Source: JBBSJZ01 sp041739875
GTDB lineage: Bacteria > Planctomycetota > Planctomycetia > Pirellulales > Pirellulaceae
Direction: 5' to 3'
Assembly (NCBI GenBank): GCA_041739875.1
Contig: JBGSNA010000018.1
Location: 30,898-94,897, forward strand
DNA length: 64,000 nucleotides
Positions 25,802 to 34,846 of the stretch are shown here, one piece after another. The notes beneath the pieces are model-generated. The model searched no databases, was not told where the DNA came from, and was given only the letters and a program-made list of their open reading frames with translations. A program made the translations under genes and the position numbers. Position 1 is the stretch's first letter. Each line of letters opens with the position of its first letter.

Positions 25802-27364
25802 GAGGCTGTGAATTTTTGGGCTTTGGGACTGGTGGTAAATGGGGGATGCGCTAAATTTGAGAAATGAAACAAACTCCGAGACAACAGCGTGGTAATGCGC
25901 GGACTCGTTCTCCAGAGCGAACTCAGATTGAGATGCGTCTCCTAGCACTTGATCAATGGCTCGATAGCGAACATCGAGTTCGAATCATTTGGCAATACGT
26001 TGAGTCGCTCGATTTGAGCGAGCTTTATGGGACGATTAAGGCAACGGCCGATAACGTCGGCCGAAGTCCTATTGATCCTCGAATTCTATTTGATTTGTGG
26101 TTATTCGCCACGATTGAAGGCACTACCTCCGCCCGTCGGATCGATGAACTCTGCACTCGCGATATCGCTTACATGTGGATATGCGGTGGCGTTTCGGTGA
26201 ACTATCACACGATCAGCGACTTTCGCACACAACACAGCGACTTGCTTGAACGAGTGTTGACCAATTCTATCGCGGTGTTGCTTGAGCAAGGTTTAATCAC
26301 GCTGCAAACAGTAGCTCAAGACGGAATGCGAGTGCGCGCCAATGCGGGAAGCGGATCGTTTCGTCGTGACGCTTCACTCGAAGAAGCTCAGAAGGAAGCA
26401 GAAGCTCATATCCAAGAGATTCGTCGGCAACGTGAACAAGATACCGACGGCGGTGAACTTCGTCGCAAGACCGCGCAGGAACGTGCCGCGCGCGAGCGAT
26501 TAGAGCGAATTGATGCAGCTCGAGCGAATCTTAAGGAAATGCAAGAACGTTACGAGAAACGCGCCTGAACACCGCGCAGCCAACCGCGTGTGTCGACGAG
26601 CGATCCCGAAGCACGACGAATGAAGATGGGCGACAACGGCACGCGCCCAGCAATGAACAACCAGTTTGCCAGTGACGGTGATGCTCAAATGGTGGTTGCC
26701 GTCGACGTGACCAATCAAGGTAGTGACAGCGGTTTAATGCAGCCAATGTATGACGCCGTTGTCAATCAGTATGGCGTCGTACCAGAGGCTTATCTGGTTG
26801 ATGGCGGCTTCAGTAAAAAAGAAGATATAACGCATGTGGAGACGGCTGGAACAATGGTCTATGCGCCGCTCTACGCTGAAGTTAAACAGCTCAAGGCGGG
26901 TAAGGATCCGTATGCCGCTCGACCTGGCGATAGCCCTCAGATGGTGGCGCATCGAGCGCGAATGGGAACCCAAGATGGGAAGAGGAAATACCAAGAACGG
27001 GCTGGCATCGCCGAGTATCCCAACGCCGACTGCCGCAACCGAGGTCTGACACAATTTCGCGTACGGGGACTAGCCAAAGCGAAGGCCCAAGCGTTTTGGC
27101 ATGTGTTGGCGTTCAATAGGATGCGGATGCGAACTTTGCGATGCCCGCAGCGCGGTCAAAGTTTTTTAGAGATTTTGATGGGAATTTAGGACAAGAAGGA
27201 GCGATTTCGCCCCGGTCAACGTGTCACCGTTGAGGCGTTGCCAAGGGCTCTCATCGCGTCAGAGCAAGAATGAGATCTCGACGAGAATTAAACCGTACTC
27301 AAAAACGGAAAACCGCACCTGCCGCGAGGTTAGAAATCCAAATTGCGCAATTGTTCACAGCCTC
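25802..27364 (+). mobile_element. IS1182-like insertion sequence, about 1.56 kb
   Basis: Short inverted ends GAGGCTGTGAA (25802-25812) and TTCACAGCCTC (27354-27364) bracket an IS1182/IS5-superfamily transposase gene. Both ends are immediately flanked by GAA (25799-25801 and 27365-27367), a possible 3-base target duplication. The inner parts of the repeats match only loosely. The transposase is interrupted by a stop codon. The 205 bases between this and the preceding IS630 element are non-coding and rich in short GC palindromes. Confidence 0.7.
25864..27189 (+). pseudogene. IS1182-family transposase with an in-frame stop
   Basis: Both halves are in one frame, separated by a TGA at 26566-26568. 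The first (234 residues) has the N-terminal DUF772-like region (RSPIDPRILFDLWLFATIEG, SVNYHTISDFRTQHSDLLE) and the first catalytic Asp in VAQDGMRVRANAGS. It ends in a charged coiled coil. The second, after ~7 codons, begins VSTSDPEARRMKMGDNG and has the second Asp in VVAVDVTNQGSDSG and the end region FRVRGLAKAKAQAFWHVLAFN. Related enzymes often read RGLEK at that point, so a catalytic or structural Glu may also be lost. One base change (TGA to CGA or GGA) would restore a ~440-residue protein. Confidence 0.8.
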
Positions 27365-27683
27365 GAAGGGATTTACGGATCGTAGCCGTAGGTCGCGGAA
27401 CGCACCTGCGGTTTGCAATGAAGCCGAATTCCCCCGGCCCCGAAGAGGTCGCACTAATGGTAGGATGCTTCACTTGGGATCTGACGCGGGATGCGGGACT
27501 GGGTGGACAGGGATTTCTCAATTCGAACGATACGAAGGGTTCATTTAGAGCGACCCAATAACCTGCAAGTATAGGCGCCGACGTTTGAGCCGTTTCATTT
27601 GCAATCGTTCACCGGTTGCTTGTTGACGCGGACCCTGTCACGATTTGCATGGACAAACGCTACGTAAACGGTGACGGGTCATC
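27365..27683. other. Non-coding gap between IS1182-like element and comM
   Basis: These 319 bases contain no supported gene. GC-rich short motifs resembling the sequence to the left of the IS (GTAGCCGTAGGTCGCGGAACG) suggest that the element inserted into a repeat-bearing intergenic region. No clear promoter for comM was found. Confidence 0.4.
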
Positions 27684-29231
27684 ATGCTTGCTCGACTGAA
27701 AACATTCACGCTGCTTGGGATCGAAGCGATGCCCGTGGATGTCGAGGTTGATATTTCGCCCGCGGCCATGCCGAAGACTGTGCTGGTTGGACTTCCCGAT
27801 GCCGCTGTAAAAGAGTCGACACATCGGGTCGAGCGAGCAATCGTCAACAGCGGCTTCACTCGACCGTATGACCGTGTGGTGATCAATCTCGCCCCCGGAG
27901 ACCTACCTAAACAAGCCGCTTCATTCGACTTGCCAGTCGCACTCGGTGTGCTCGCCGGAAGCGGACAACTCCAATCCGAGATGCTCGAACAGTACGCAGT
28001 GATTGGGGAACTGGCACTGGAAGGCTTCACGCGTCCGGTCAAAGGCGTGTTGTCGGTAGCGATCGAAGCCGCCAAAAACAAGGAGCTTCGCGGGCTTGTT
28101 GTTCCCGCAGCCAATGCAAACGAAGCGGCTGTCGTCGAAGGCCTCAACGTGATCGCCGTTGAGAGTCTAGCTCAAGCCGTCGCGTTCTTCGCTGGCGAGA
28201 TCGACATTCCACCCGCACCGAGTCGTCTCGACCAGTGGTTCGAACAGTACAGCGCCTACGACGTCGACTTCGGTGACGTCCGCGGCCAAGAATCCGCCAA
28301 GCGAGCCATCATCCTCGCCGCCGCTGGAATGCATAATCTCATCATGATCGGTCCTCCGGGCAGCGGGAAAACGATGTTGGCAAAACGAATGCCAACGATC
28401 TTGCCCCAACTCAGTAGCGCCGAGTCGATCGAGACGACACGAATCTATAGCGCGCTGGGACAGCTCCCTGCCGGTCAACCGCTACTGGCCAAGCGACCGT
28501 TTCGCAGTCCGCACCATACGATCAGCGATGCAGGTCTCGTGGGAGGTGGAAGCCCGCCATCACCTGGAGAGATCAGCAAATCGCATAACGGCATTCTGTT
28601 TCTTGACGAGCTTCCCGAGTTCAACCGCAAAACGCTCGAAGTCATGCGTCAACCTCTCGAGGACGGTGTGGTGACGATCTCGCGAGCACTACGAAGCACG
28701 ACGTTCCCCGCTGATTTCATGTTGATTGCTGCGGCAAATCCATGTCCTTGCGGTTATCGCAGCGATCCGCGTCGAGCTTGCAATTGCACACCTCCGCAAG
28801 TTGAGAAATATTTCGGCAAAGTCTCCGGTCCGCTGATGGATCGCATCGACATTCAAATCGAAGTTCCCTCGGTGCCCTTCGAAGAACTCTCTGGCAAAGG
28901 TGGTGGCACATCCAGCGAGAAGATGCGAGAGGACGTCACGCGTGCGCGAGAACACCAGGCAAAACGATTCGCCCATTCCACCAACGCGTCCGTTCGCTAC
29001 AACGCTCAAATGACGAGCCGACAAGTTCGTGAACATTGCCAACTCAACAAAACATGCCAAGACATGCTACGCCATAGCGTTGAGGAAATGGGATTGTCCG
29101 CGCGAGCCCACGACAAAATTTTGCGAGTCTCACGGACGATTGCAGATGTTGCTGGAGATGAAACGATCGATGAAATGCACCTGGCTGAAGCCATCGGCTA
29201 CCGAAGCCTCGATCGAGATTTGTGGACGTAG
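27684..29231 (+). CDS. comM: YifB/ComM family AAA+ ATPase (Mg chelatase-like)
   Basis: The 515-residue protein has the YifB N-terminal Lon-like domain (TVLVGLPDAAVKES, VINLAPGDLPKQAASFDLP). A Mg-chelatase-type AAA+ core follows: Walker A IGPPGSGKTMLAKR, GILFLDELPEFNRKTLEV as Walker B, and ALRSTTFPADFMLIAAANPC. A Cys cluster PCPCGYRSDPRRACNC and a C-terminal lid (HDKILRVSRTIADVAGDETI) complete it. ComM homologues act as hexameric helicases promoting branch migration during natural transformation. The length fits the family. It stands alone, with the IS island just upstream. Confidence 0.92.
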   Translation: MLARLKTFTLLGIEAMPVDVEVDISPAAMPKTVLVGLPDAAVKESTHRVERAIVNSGFTRPYDRVVINLAPGDLPKQAASFDLPVALGVLAGSGQLQSEMLEQYAVIGELALEGFTRPVKGVLSVAIEAAKNKELRGLVVPAANANEAAVVEGLNVIAVESLAQAVAFFAGEIDIPPAPSRLDQWFEQYSAYDVDFGDVRGQESAKRAIILAAAGMHNLIMIGPPGSGKTMLAKRMPTILPQLSSAESIETTRIYSALGQLPAGQPLLAKRPFRSPHHTISDAGLVGGGSPPSPGEISKSHNGILFLDELPEFNRKTLEVMRQPLEDGVVTISRALRSTTFPADFMLIAAANPCPCGYRSDPRRACNCTPPQVEKYFGKVSGPLMDRIDIQIEVPSVPFEELSGKGGGTSSEKMREDVTRAREHQAKRFAHSTNASVRYNAQMTSRQVREHCQLNKTCQDMLRHSVEEMGLSARAHDKILRVSRTIADVAGDETIDEMHLAEAIGYRSLDRDLWT

Positions 29232-29345
29232 CACTTTAGTAAAATCACGTTACCGTTCTCCGACACTGCATCGCTGCGACACACATCGCTGCGTCGCACA
29301 TTGAAACAGTCGCGTCGCCTTCGTACGCCTCCATTGGAAATTCCC

Positions 29346-29699
29346 ATGACTGAACGGACTTTCTTCCGCCTGCGATTCCCGCTTGCCGCCACTTTGCCCT
29401 TCAAGACAAGTCATGGCGAGTTTTCCGTTTGCGAACTTTCCGAAGGCGGACTCCGGATTCTATGCGAGGGTGATCCGTCAATCCGCGTCGGCCAACCAGT
29501 GCGAGGGACCTTAATCTTGACGACCGGCGAACACATCGACGTGAAAGGCTTCGCAGTACGCCGAGAGCAAGACGAACTCGTGATCACGCAGGCCGAAGGC
29601 ATCACGTTCCAACACATGATGGCCGAACAACGAAATCTAGTGCATAAATACCCAACAAGTATCGCGCCTACTCCACCAGCGACTGACCCGAGAGAATAG
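29346..29699 (+). CDS. PilZ-domain protein
   Basis: Starting at ATG 29346, this 117-residue protein opens MTERTFFRLRFPLAATLPF and continues FSVCELSEGGLRILCEG. This resembles the PilZ fold (RxxxR-like entry and D/N-x-S-x-x-G form, here ELSEGG). Beta strands run to ~105, followed by a disordered tail. PilZ domains commonly bind cyclic-di-GMP, but the Arg-rich binding motif is only partly present (R5...R9), so binding is uncertain. It follows comM by 114 bases. An upstream in-frame start is possible at 29301 but without support. Confidence 0.65.
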   Translation: MTERTFFRLRFPLAATLPFKTSHGEFSVCELSEGGLRILCEGDPSIRVGQPVRGTLILTTGEHIDVKGFAVRREQDELVITQAEGITFQHMMAEQRNLVHKYPTSIAPTPPATDPRE

Positions 29700-29706
29700 T
29701 CGCAAC

Positions 29707-29721
29707 TAACTGGACAGTGCC
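29707..29721. repeat. Solo arm related to the TA-flanked foldback repeat at 42089
   Basis: TAACTGGACAGTGCC matches 14 of 15 bases of the outer end TAACTGGACAGCGCC at 42089-42103. No inverted partner is seen nearby, so this may be a decayed or single-ended copy. The rest of the 289-base gap to the next gene (29700-29988) shows nothing else. Confidence 0.45.
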
Positions 29722-29988
29722 CTGTTCACGAAAACCCGCGAGAATACCAACAAGAACCCATAATACGGTGCCTACGATCTATTTTCGTCGGCAACAAATC
29801 ATGCACAAACACGCTGCCAATCTAAGTCTTCAACGAGACTCGCGGAACAACCGAAGAATGCTGCGGACCATGATCCTGGCTGGATAGTCTGGTTTGTCCT
29901 GGCGCGAGTGGGGTATGCTTACCGTAGCGTTTGACCATTGAATTGCCTCGTCGCATGTCCCAAATCCCAAATGATAGAAGGCGTGAAG

Positions 29989-30996
29989 ATGTCTCTCAGA
30001 ATGCTTGTGTTGTCGAAAGTGATTGTCGCTGGAGTCGGTATTGCCATGCTGCTGCAAGGCAGTGTGGCGCGCTCCCAAGAGGTCCCAGAGAAAACAAGGG
30101 AGCAACAAGACATACAACAATTGGGTTCAAATTTTGCTGCGCTTCAACGGTTGGCGTATGACCCAAAACTCGTGGAAGACCTGGAGCTGACGCTGGACCA
30201 GAAGAAAAGAATTCTTGTCGCCTTGCAGAAGTATCAGGATTCAATGAGACAACGGCTTCGCCCCAAACCTGGTGAGACGATTGATAGGAACGCGTACCAG
30301 CAGCAGACAGAAAGCGTCATGCGTGAAACCAACGAAATTTTGACCAAGAAACAATTGGCCAAGCTTTCCGAGCTGGCGAAGCAAAGAGCCCAAATTTTGC
30401 GAACCACTTTGTCGCCCGAAAAAATGCAGGAAATGCAGAAGCTCAGTTCAATCATGTCAGAGCTGATGCGACTCTCTTACGACGCAAAGCTAGCGGACGA
30501 GATGGAGATCACAGCGGAACAACGTGTGGAGATCCGCGAGGCCCAACAAGCGTTTCAACAAGCGATGCAGGAACGAATGAAAGCGGGCCAGGGAGAAGCG
30601 ATTGATATGGACAAGTACAACGAAATGATCAGCAAGTTAGTGATGGATGCCCAGGAAATCATGACTCCCGAACAATCGAAGAAGCTTTCTCGCTTGGTGA
30701 AGCTGAAGGGGTTGAAGCAGAAGTTCGGCGACGAGTTTGCAATGATCAACGGACTCGCTGAAGACTTCGACCTGGACGAAAAACAGACGCAAGCGCTTCG
30801 GGAAAAAATCGCGGATGTCCGTGAGGACTTCTATGACAAATGGATGGACCTGAAAAATGAATCGATGCAGAAGATCATCCGTGAGTTGCCTCCGAAACAC
30901 CGCGAGGAAGCGGAAACAGCCGTCAAAGAGTTCGTCGAAGAGGACCCCAGGAATAAGCTACGTCCGTTCCCTACCTCAATTCAAATCGGCGGCTGA
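29989..30996 (+). CDS. Periplasmic Spy/CpxP-like helical protein with two internal repeats
   Basis: ATG 29989 follows GAAGGCGTGAAG and gives 335 residues with a signal peptide (~5-28, ending VARSQ). Two similar ~110-residue units follow. The first is LQRLAYDPKLVEDLELTLDQ to ILTKKQLAKL. The second is LMRLSYDAKLADEMEITAEQ to IMTPEQSKKL. A third partial unit is INGLAEDFDLDEKQTQAL. The L-T-x-E/D-Q pattern and the Glu/Gln/Lys-rich helices resemble Spy/CpxP-type or planctomycete helical periplasmic proteins. A chaperone or envelope-stress role is inferred only. It is isolated, with no operon partner. Confidence 0.65.
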   Translation: MSLRMLVLSKVIVAGVGIAMLLQGSVARSQEVPEKTREQQDIQQLGSNFAALQRLAYDPKLVEDLELTLDQKKRILVALQKYQDSMRQRLRPKPGETIDRNAYQQQTESVMRETNEILTKKQLAKLSELAKQRAQILRTTLSPEKMQEMQKLSSIMSELMRLSYDAKLADEMEITAEQRVEIREAQQAFQQAMQERMKAGQGEAIDMDKYNEMISKLVMDAQEIMTPEQSKKLSRLVKLKGLKQKFGDEFAMINGLAEDFDLDEKQTQALREKIADVREDFYDKWMDLKNESMQKIIRELPPKHREEAETAVKEFVEEDPRNKLRPFPTSIQIGG

Positions 30997-31159
30997 CGTC
31001 TTGATCGCGGCCTGTGGGCAGTGGGCTAGGGCCAGATTACGGACCGTGGCGGCAATCAGGGCATATTAGGTGAGTCCTTGTGGCTAGATTTCGTCGCGTG
31101 GTGGACAATGGGGCGTTCGCTCCTGTGTCCGAACCGTCCCTTGACTCGATTAATTAAAA

Positions 31160-32017
31160 ATGCCGCAACTCTCTCAAGCTGGCCAGCAACTCGTCCAGAA
31201 TCTCTCGCAACGTCACGGTGTTTCGACGGATGCAATCACGCATATGTTGATTGCCGTGAGTAACGGGAACGGGACGATGGCTCAGTTCTCGCATCCAGAA
31301 TTCGGCGGCTCGGGCCAGTGGATGCAGGGCGGGATGACGATGGTCAGTGACCTTTTCAATTACCAATTGAAGTCTCGAGTGAACAACATTTGCAGCGACA
31401 TTGCCAATCAATTGGCGAATCACCAGCTGGTGCCGTTCAGCGGCTCATTCCAATCGCAAAGCCAAAATGGTGTGAGTTCACAAACTCAGGCGGCCGGCTC
31501 GATGGGCTCCGCGAATAGTCTGTTTGTGCCCGATCCGGAATCAAATTGGTGGCCATCGCATCTCGGTTCGCCCAATGCGTTGGGCTCCCAGAACAACGTT
31601 CGCTATGCGTACTTCGCCAACATCAGTCGGCTAGCGGTGAAGACTGGCGGTGACGTGTGGGTCTATGACACGCTCAATCATCAAATCGGTGGATTCTCGC
31701 AACAACAAGGCGGTGGTTCTTCGATCACGTTCACCAGCCAGTTCGGGACGATCTCGCTGTCGTCGCTGCCCGTCGTGATTCGCAATGGTGTAACGCAGTC
31801 TCAACCCGCGCCAATGAACAACGCTCAAAATTCGTCGAATCACTTTGGCAACGCACCCGCGTCTGCACCCATCACACATGGCACGGTGTCATCCAATTCC
31901 CAAAATGGCGAGAGCGTGATCGATACGCTTGAACGTTTGGGCGGGTTGCTACAAAAAGGCTACATCACCGCGGACGAATTTGCGACGAAGAAAGCGGATC
32001 TGCTTTCAAGGCTTTAG
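31160..32017 (+). CDS. SHOCT-domain protein of unknown function
   Basis: This 285-residue protein has an N-terminal region with QLSQAGQQLVQNLSQRHGV and the central NYQLKSRVNNICSDIANQLA, then a Gln/Ser/Gly-rich middle. A beta-rich region follows (FANISRLAVKTGGDVWVYDT, FTSQFGTISLSSLPVVI). A C-terminal SHOCT motif (ERLGGLLQKGYITADEFATKK) is at residues ~255-280. No signal peptide is seen. SHOCT motifs often end proteins attached to other domains and their role is unclear. It lies 163 bases after the Spy-like gene and 154 bases before the DinB gene. Confidence 0.65.
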   Translation: MPQLSQAGQQLVQNLSQRHGVSTDAITHMLIAVSNGNGTMAQFSHPEFGGSGQWMQGGMTMVSDLFNYQLKSRVNNICSDIANQLANHQLVPFSGSFQSQSQNGVSSQTQAAGSMGSANSLFVPDPESNWWPSHLGSPNALGSQNNVRYAYFANISRLAVKTGGDVWVYDTLNHQIGGFSQQQGGGSSITFTSQFGTISLSSLPVVIRNGVTQSQPAPMNNAQNSSNHFGNAPASAPITHGTVSSNSQNGESVIDTLERLGGLLQKGYITADEFATKKADLLSRL

Positions 32018-32171
32018 AATTTTTCCAGAGCAACTGGATTCAGAAGCCGTCATTGGCGTCAATTCGAATCATCACGTCCAATCATTACGACGCACCGAAG
32101 GAACGACGCGCCGGGAAGGCGACAGCAATTCCTCGATTCGTCCTCAACCCTCATCCAAAAGTAAATACGCC

Positions 32172-32660
32172 ATGAAGTACGCTGACTTGCTTTTGCCTGA
32201 GTTCGAGCAGGAAATGTCGAATACCCGCAAGGTGCTGAGTCAAGTGCCTGATGATCGGCTCGATTGGAAGGCCCACAAAAAATCGAACACGATTGGCTGG
32301 AACGCGAGTCACTTGGCGGAGATCCCTGGCTGGGTGGAAGGCACACTGTCACAGACCTCTTGGGAGATCGCGGGCTACTCGACGCCAGAGCTCAACTCGC
32401 GACAAGAAATACTCGATTCATTTGACATGAACGTCGCGTTGGCAACAAAGGCGATCGCGACCGTGGAGGAGGATGCGATTCACCATTCTTGGTCGCTCAC
32501 AATGAACGGCAAGCCGCTATTCACAATGCCTCGATCTGCAGTCATTCGCTCGTTCGTGCTCAACCATTTGATTCACCATCGTGCTCATTTGTGCGTCTAT
32601 CTCCGTCTCAACGATATTTCCGTGCCCGGAATGTATGGCCCGTCGGGCGACGAGGCATAA
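32172..32660 (+). CDS. DinB-family protein
   Basis: ATG 32172 begins a 162-residue protein: MKYADLLLPEFEQEMSNTRK. It has the four-helix DinB layout with metal-type His residues, GWNASHLAEIPGWV after helix 2 and the typical C-terminal NHLIHHRAHLCVYLR. DinB-like proteins of this group are often metal-dependent thiol-S-transferases or of unknown function. The reading frame is open upstream to 31929, but the 80 residues there overlap the SHOCT gene and look non-coding. No operon partner is evident. Confidence 0.85.
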   Translation: MKYADLLLPEFEQEMSNTRKVLSQVPDDRLDWKAHKKSNTIGWNASHLAEIPGWVEGTLSQTSWEIAGYSTPELNSRQEILDSFDMNVALATKAIATVEEDAIHHSWSLTMNGKPLFTMPRSAVIRSFVLNHLIHHRAHLCVYLRLNDISVPGMYGPSGDEA

Positions 32661-32999
32661 GATGAAATGTTCGATCCGTTTTCCGAACACCCGCGCCGGA
32701 TCGTTCGTAGATTACAAGATCACTTAAACTTGGCTTGGAGCGAACAAACACAGCTTCAAGATGATGGATATATTTCACTGACTGGCGTCTCATCACTGCA
32801 TAGCCAGTGGGCAGCCAAACTAGTCTTTTCGCACTCGGTGAACTTTCGCACTCAGTAAAACTGGGGGAATGCCGCACCGGAAATTGGAGCAACGTTCGCT
32901 GTACCGGACCGTTCGCTGCACCGGACGTCGCGCCCCGAACCAGCATTTGCACGCATTCGTCCGCTGCATCGAGACGGTCTCTTCAATAGGGGTTCGGCG
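32661..32999. other. Non-coding gap with two 17-base tandem duplications
   Basis: In this 339-base region two direct duplications stand 34 bases apart. TTTCGCACTCGGTGAAC is repeated with 14/17 identity at 32827-32843 and 32844-32860. GTTCGCTGTACCGGACC is repeated with 15/17 identity at 32894-32910 and 32911-32927. Both units are 17 bases and share TTCGC near the start. No gene is supported here. Confidence 0.6.
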
Positions 33000-34727
33000 A
33001 TGAGTGATGCTACGTTGATTGACGTTCCGATCCAAAGACCGCTGACGCTCGGGCGGTTTCTTCACACGCATAATCCGTTCTATCTGATCAGTTGTTTCTT
33101 GATCATTTATGGACTGCAGGATTGGGCAAGAGCATCGACCAGCAATCTGGGTGGCGGGTTTGCTCTCGCCGACGATGCGGTCGGCAAAGCGGCCCGCATG
33201 TTTGGTGGCATGGCCGCCTACTCGATTGTCATGGTTGCAACATGCATCTCAGTCGTGCGACTGGGGAAAATATGGGAGGACGCTCGTTCGATCTTCCTCG
33301 TGGTCTTGATCAGCATGGTCGCTCTCTCGTCAAGTTTTGATGAGGTGTGTATCTCCGAGTGGGAGCCGGCCGTGTGGTTCGCATGCGTTGGATTGCTGCT
33401 GGTGGTGTCGCTGAGCGAAGCAATGATCCGGAGTTGCGGACTGAGATTGAGCGGTTGGTATCGGTTGGCACTGTATGCAATTCTTGCCGTGTTCTTTGCG
33501 GTACCACCGGTGCTCGGTTACTGTGTAATTCATCGCCACGACCAACTTGCCAATGCGGGTAGTGTCTATTTCTCGATGGCAGTCGGCTCAGCGATGCTGG
33601 TGCTCGTCCCAGCGGTGCGACAGGGCCATCGAGGCGTGAGACGCAATGGAACCCCGTGGAAGTGGCCGCTGTTTCCCTTGACGGCATTTGGCATTTTGAT
33701 CGTGCTAGCAGCAATCCGCACGCATGCAATTTGGATGTCGTTCGGTTTCCACGGCCGACAAGTCCGATTCGAACCGATGCTGCTTGTGCCAATGCTTGCA
33801 GCAACCATCGTGTTGATCGCCGAAGCAGGTTTGGGCCAGCGGAAAACGTGGCTCACCCAGGTGGCAGCGTTTGCATCACCGAGTCTGTTAGTGTGCGGGT
33901 TATCGGGAGGCGGCATGACGTATTTGCCGATTCGCCATGACTGCGCGATCTACTTCGGCTCGGGTTGGACGGTGGCAATCATGACGGTTGCTGGGTTGTA
34001 TCTGTACATGACCTTGCGAGGCGTGTCGGGTGCCGCGTTTGGACTAACAGGCATGCTGTTACTGGCGGGCTTCACTGCACCGCTTCCAATTCTCGCCAAG
34101 TCCTATGGTCTTGAGTCGTGGATGTTTGTGGCGGTCTCCGGGTTGATTCTATTGCTGATCACGCTGCGTCGGATGGATGCGGATTGGCTGTGGTCCGCGA
34201 TTGCCGCGATTGCCACCGTTTCGATGGTGATGGCGAGCCGCACTTACGGATGGCAACCGACTGGGTTCATCGTCGCAGCCACGTTTGCTGTGGTTTCGAT
34301 GATGGCAATCGGACTTTTCTTCCGAACTGAGTTGGCATTATTTCTTCGAACCATTGCGGCGAGTGTGTTCGTTACAGGCTGTGTGTACGCGGCGTATCTA
34401 TTCGCACTGCGAGACGAGCGAGTACTGCCCATTGTCGGATTGGTAGCCGGGAGTGTCGTGTCCCTGCTGTACGCGAACTTGGTACGTCGCAAAGGATGGT
34501 TTACCGTGTCCGCCGTCCAGATACTCGTGCTGGTAGGCTTGATGAGCTATGACGGATACAGCACCGGCAAACTGAGTCAGGTCAACTGGCCAATCTCGGG
34601 AGGAATCGTATGTTTCCTTGTCGGAGTCGTGATCACAAGTTCGAAAACGGCTCAATTTGCAAAGGCTCGTGAACGACACAAGACCGAGACGTCGGAAACG
34701 GTATCCGCCTACTTGTCGGGACTTTGA
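33000..34727 (+). CDS. Large polytopic membrane protein of unknown function
   Basis: The 575-residue protein starts MSDATLIDVPIQRPLTLG. By eye, more than a dozen hydrophobic segments run from FYLISCFLIIYGLQDW to FLVGVVITSSKTAQFAKAR. Soluble loops are short and the C-terminus is charged. No transporter, glycosyltransferase or enzyme motif was recognised. GGGG lies before the ATG. A planctomycete-specific family is likely but not proven. It is followed after 119 bases by a methyltransferase gene on the same strand. Confidence 0.6.
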   Translation: MSDATLIDVPIQRPLTLGRFLHTHNPFYLISCFLIIYGLQDWARASTSNLGGGFALADDAVGKAARMFGGMAAYSIVMVATCISVVRLGKIWEDARSIFLVVLISMVALSSSFDEVCISEWEPAVWFACVGLLLVVSLSEAMIRSCGLRLSGWYRLALYAILAVFFAVPPVLGYCVIHRHDQLANAGSVYFSMAVGSAMLVLVPAVRQGHRGVRRNGTPWKWPLFPLTAFGILIVLAAIRTHAIWMSFGFHGRQVRFEPMLLVPMLAATIVLIAEAGLGQRKTWLTQVAAFASPSLLVCGLSGGGMTYLPIRHDCAIYFGSGWTVAIMTVAGLYLYMTLRGVSGAAFGLTGMLLLAGFTAPLPILAKSYGLESWMFVAVSGLILLLITLRRMDADWLWSAIAAIATVSMVMASRTYGWQPTGFIVAATFAVVSMMAIGLFFRTELALFLRTIAASVFVTGCVYAAYLFALRDERVLPIVGLVAGSVVSLLYANLVRRKGWFTVSAVQILVLVGLMSYDGYSTGKLSQVNWPISGGIVCFLVGVVITSSKTAQFAKARERHKTETSETVSAYLSGL

Positions 34728-34846
34728 CCGCAGTCGCAGTGGCCGTCGCTGCCTCCGTCACCTCACCAGTCCAGTATGGCAAGAGCTCGCGAGCAGGCAT
34801 AATGTGACTACAGATCACTTATTCCATGAGACCTCAGCAGGCTGTG

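Noticed and set aside
31929..32171. Open frame extending the DinB gene upstream by 81 codons
   Set aside because: It overlaps the SHOCT gene in another frame and has no DinB resemblance. The ATG at 32172 is the natural start.
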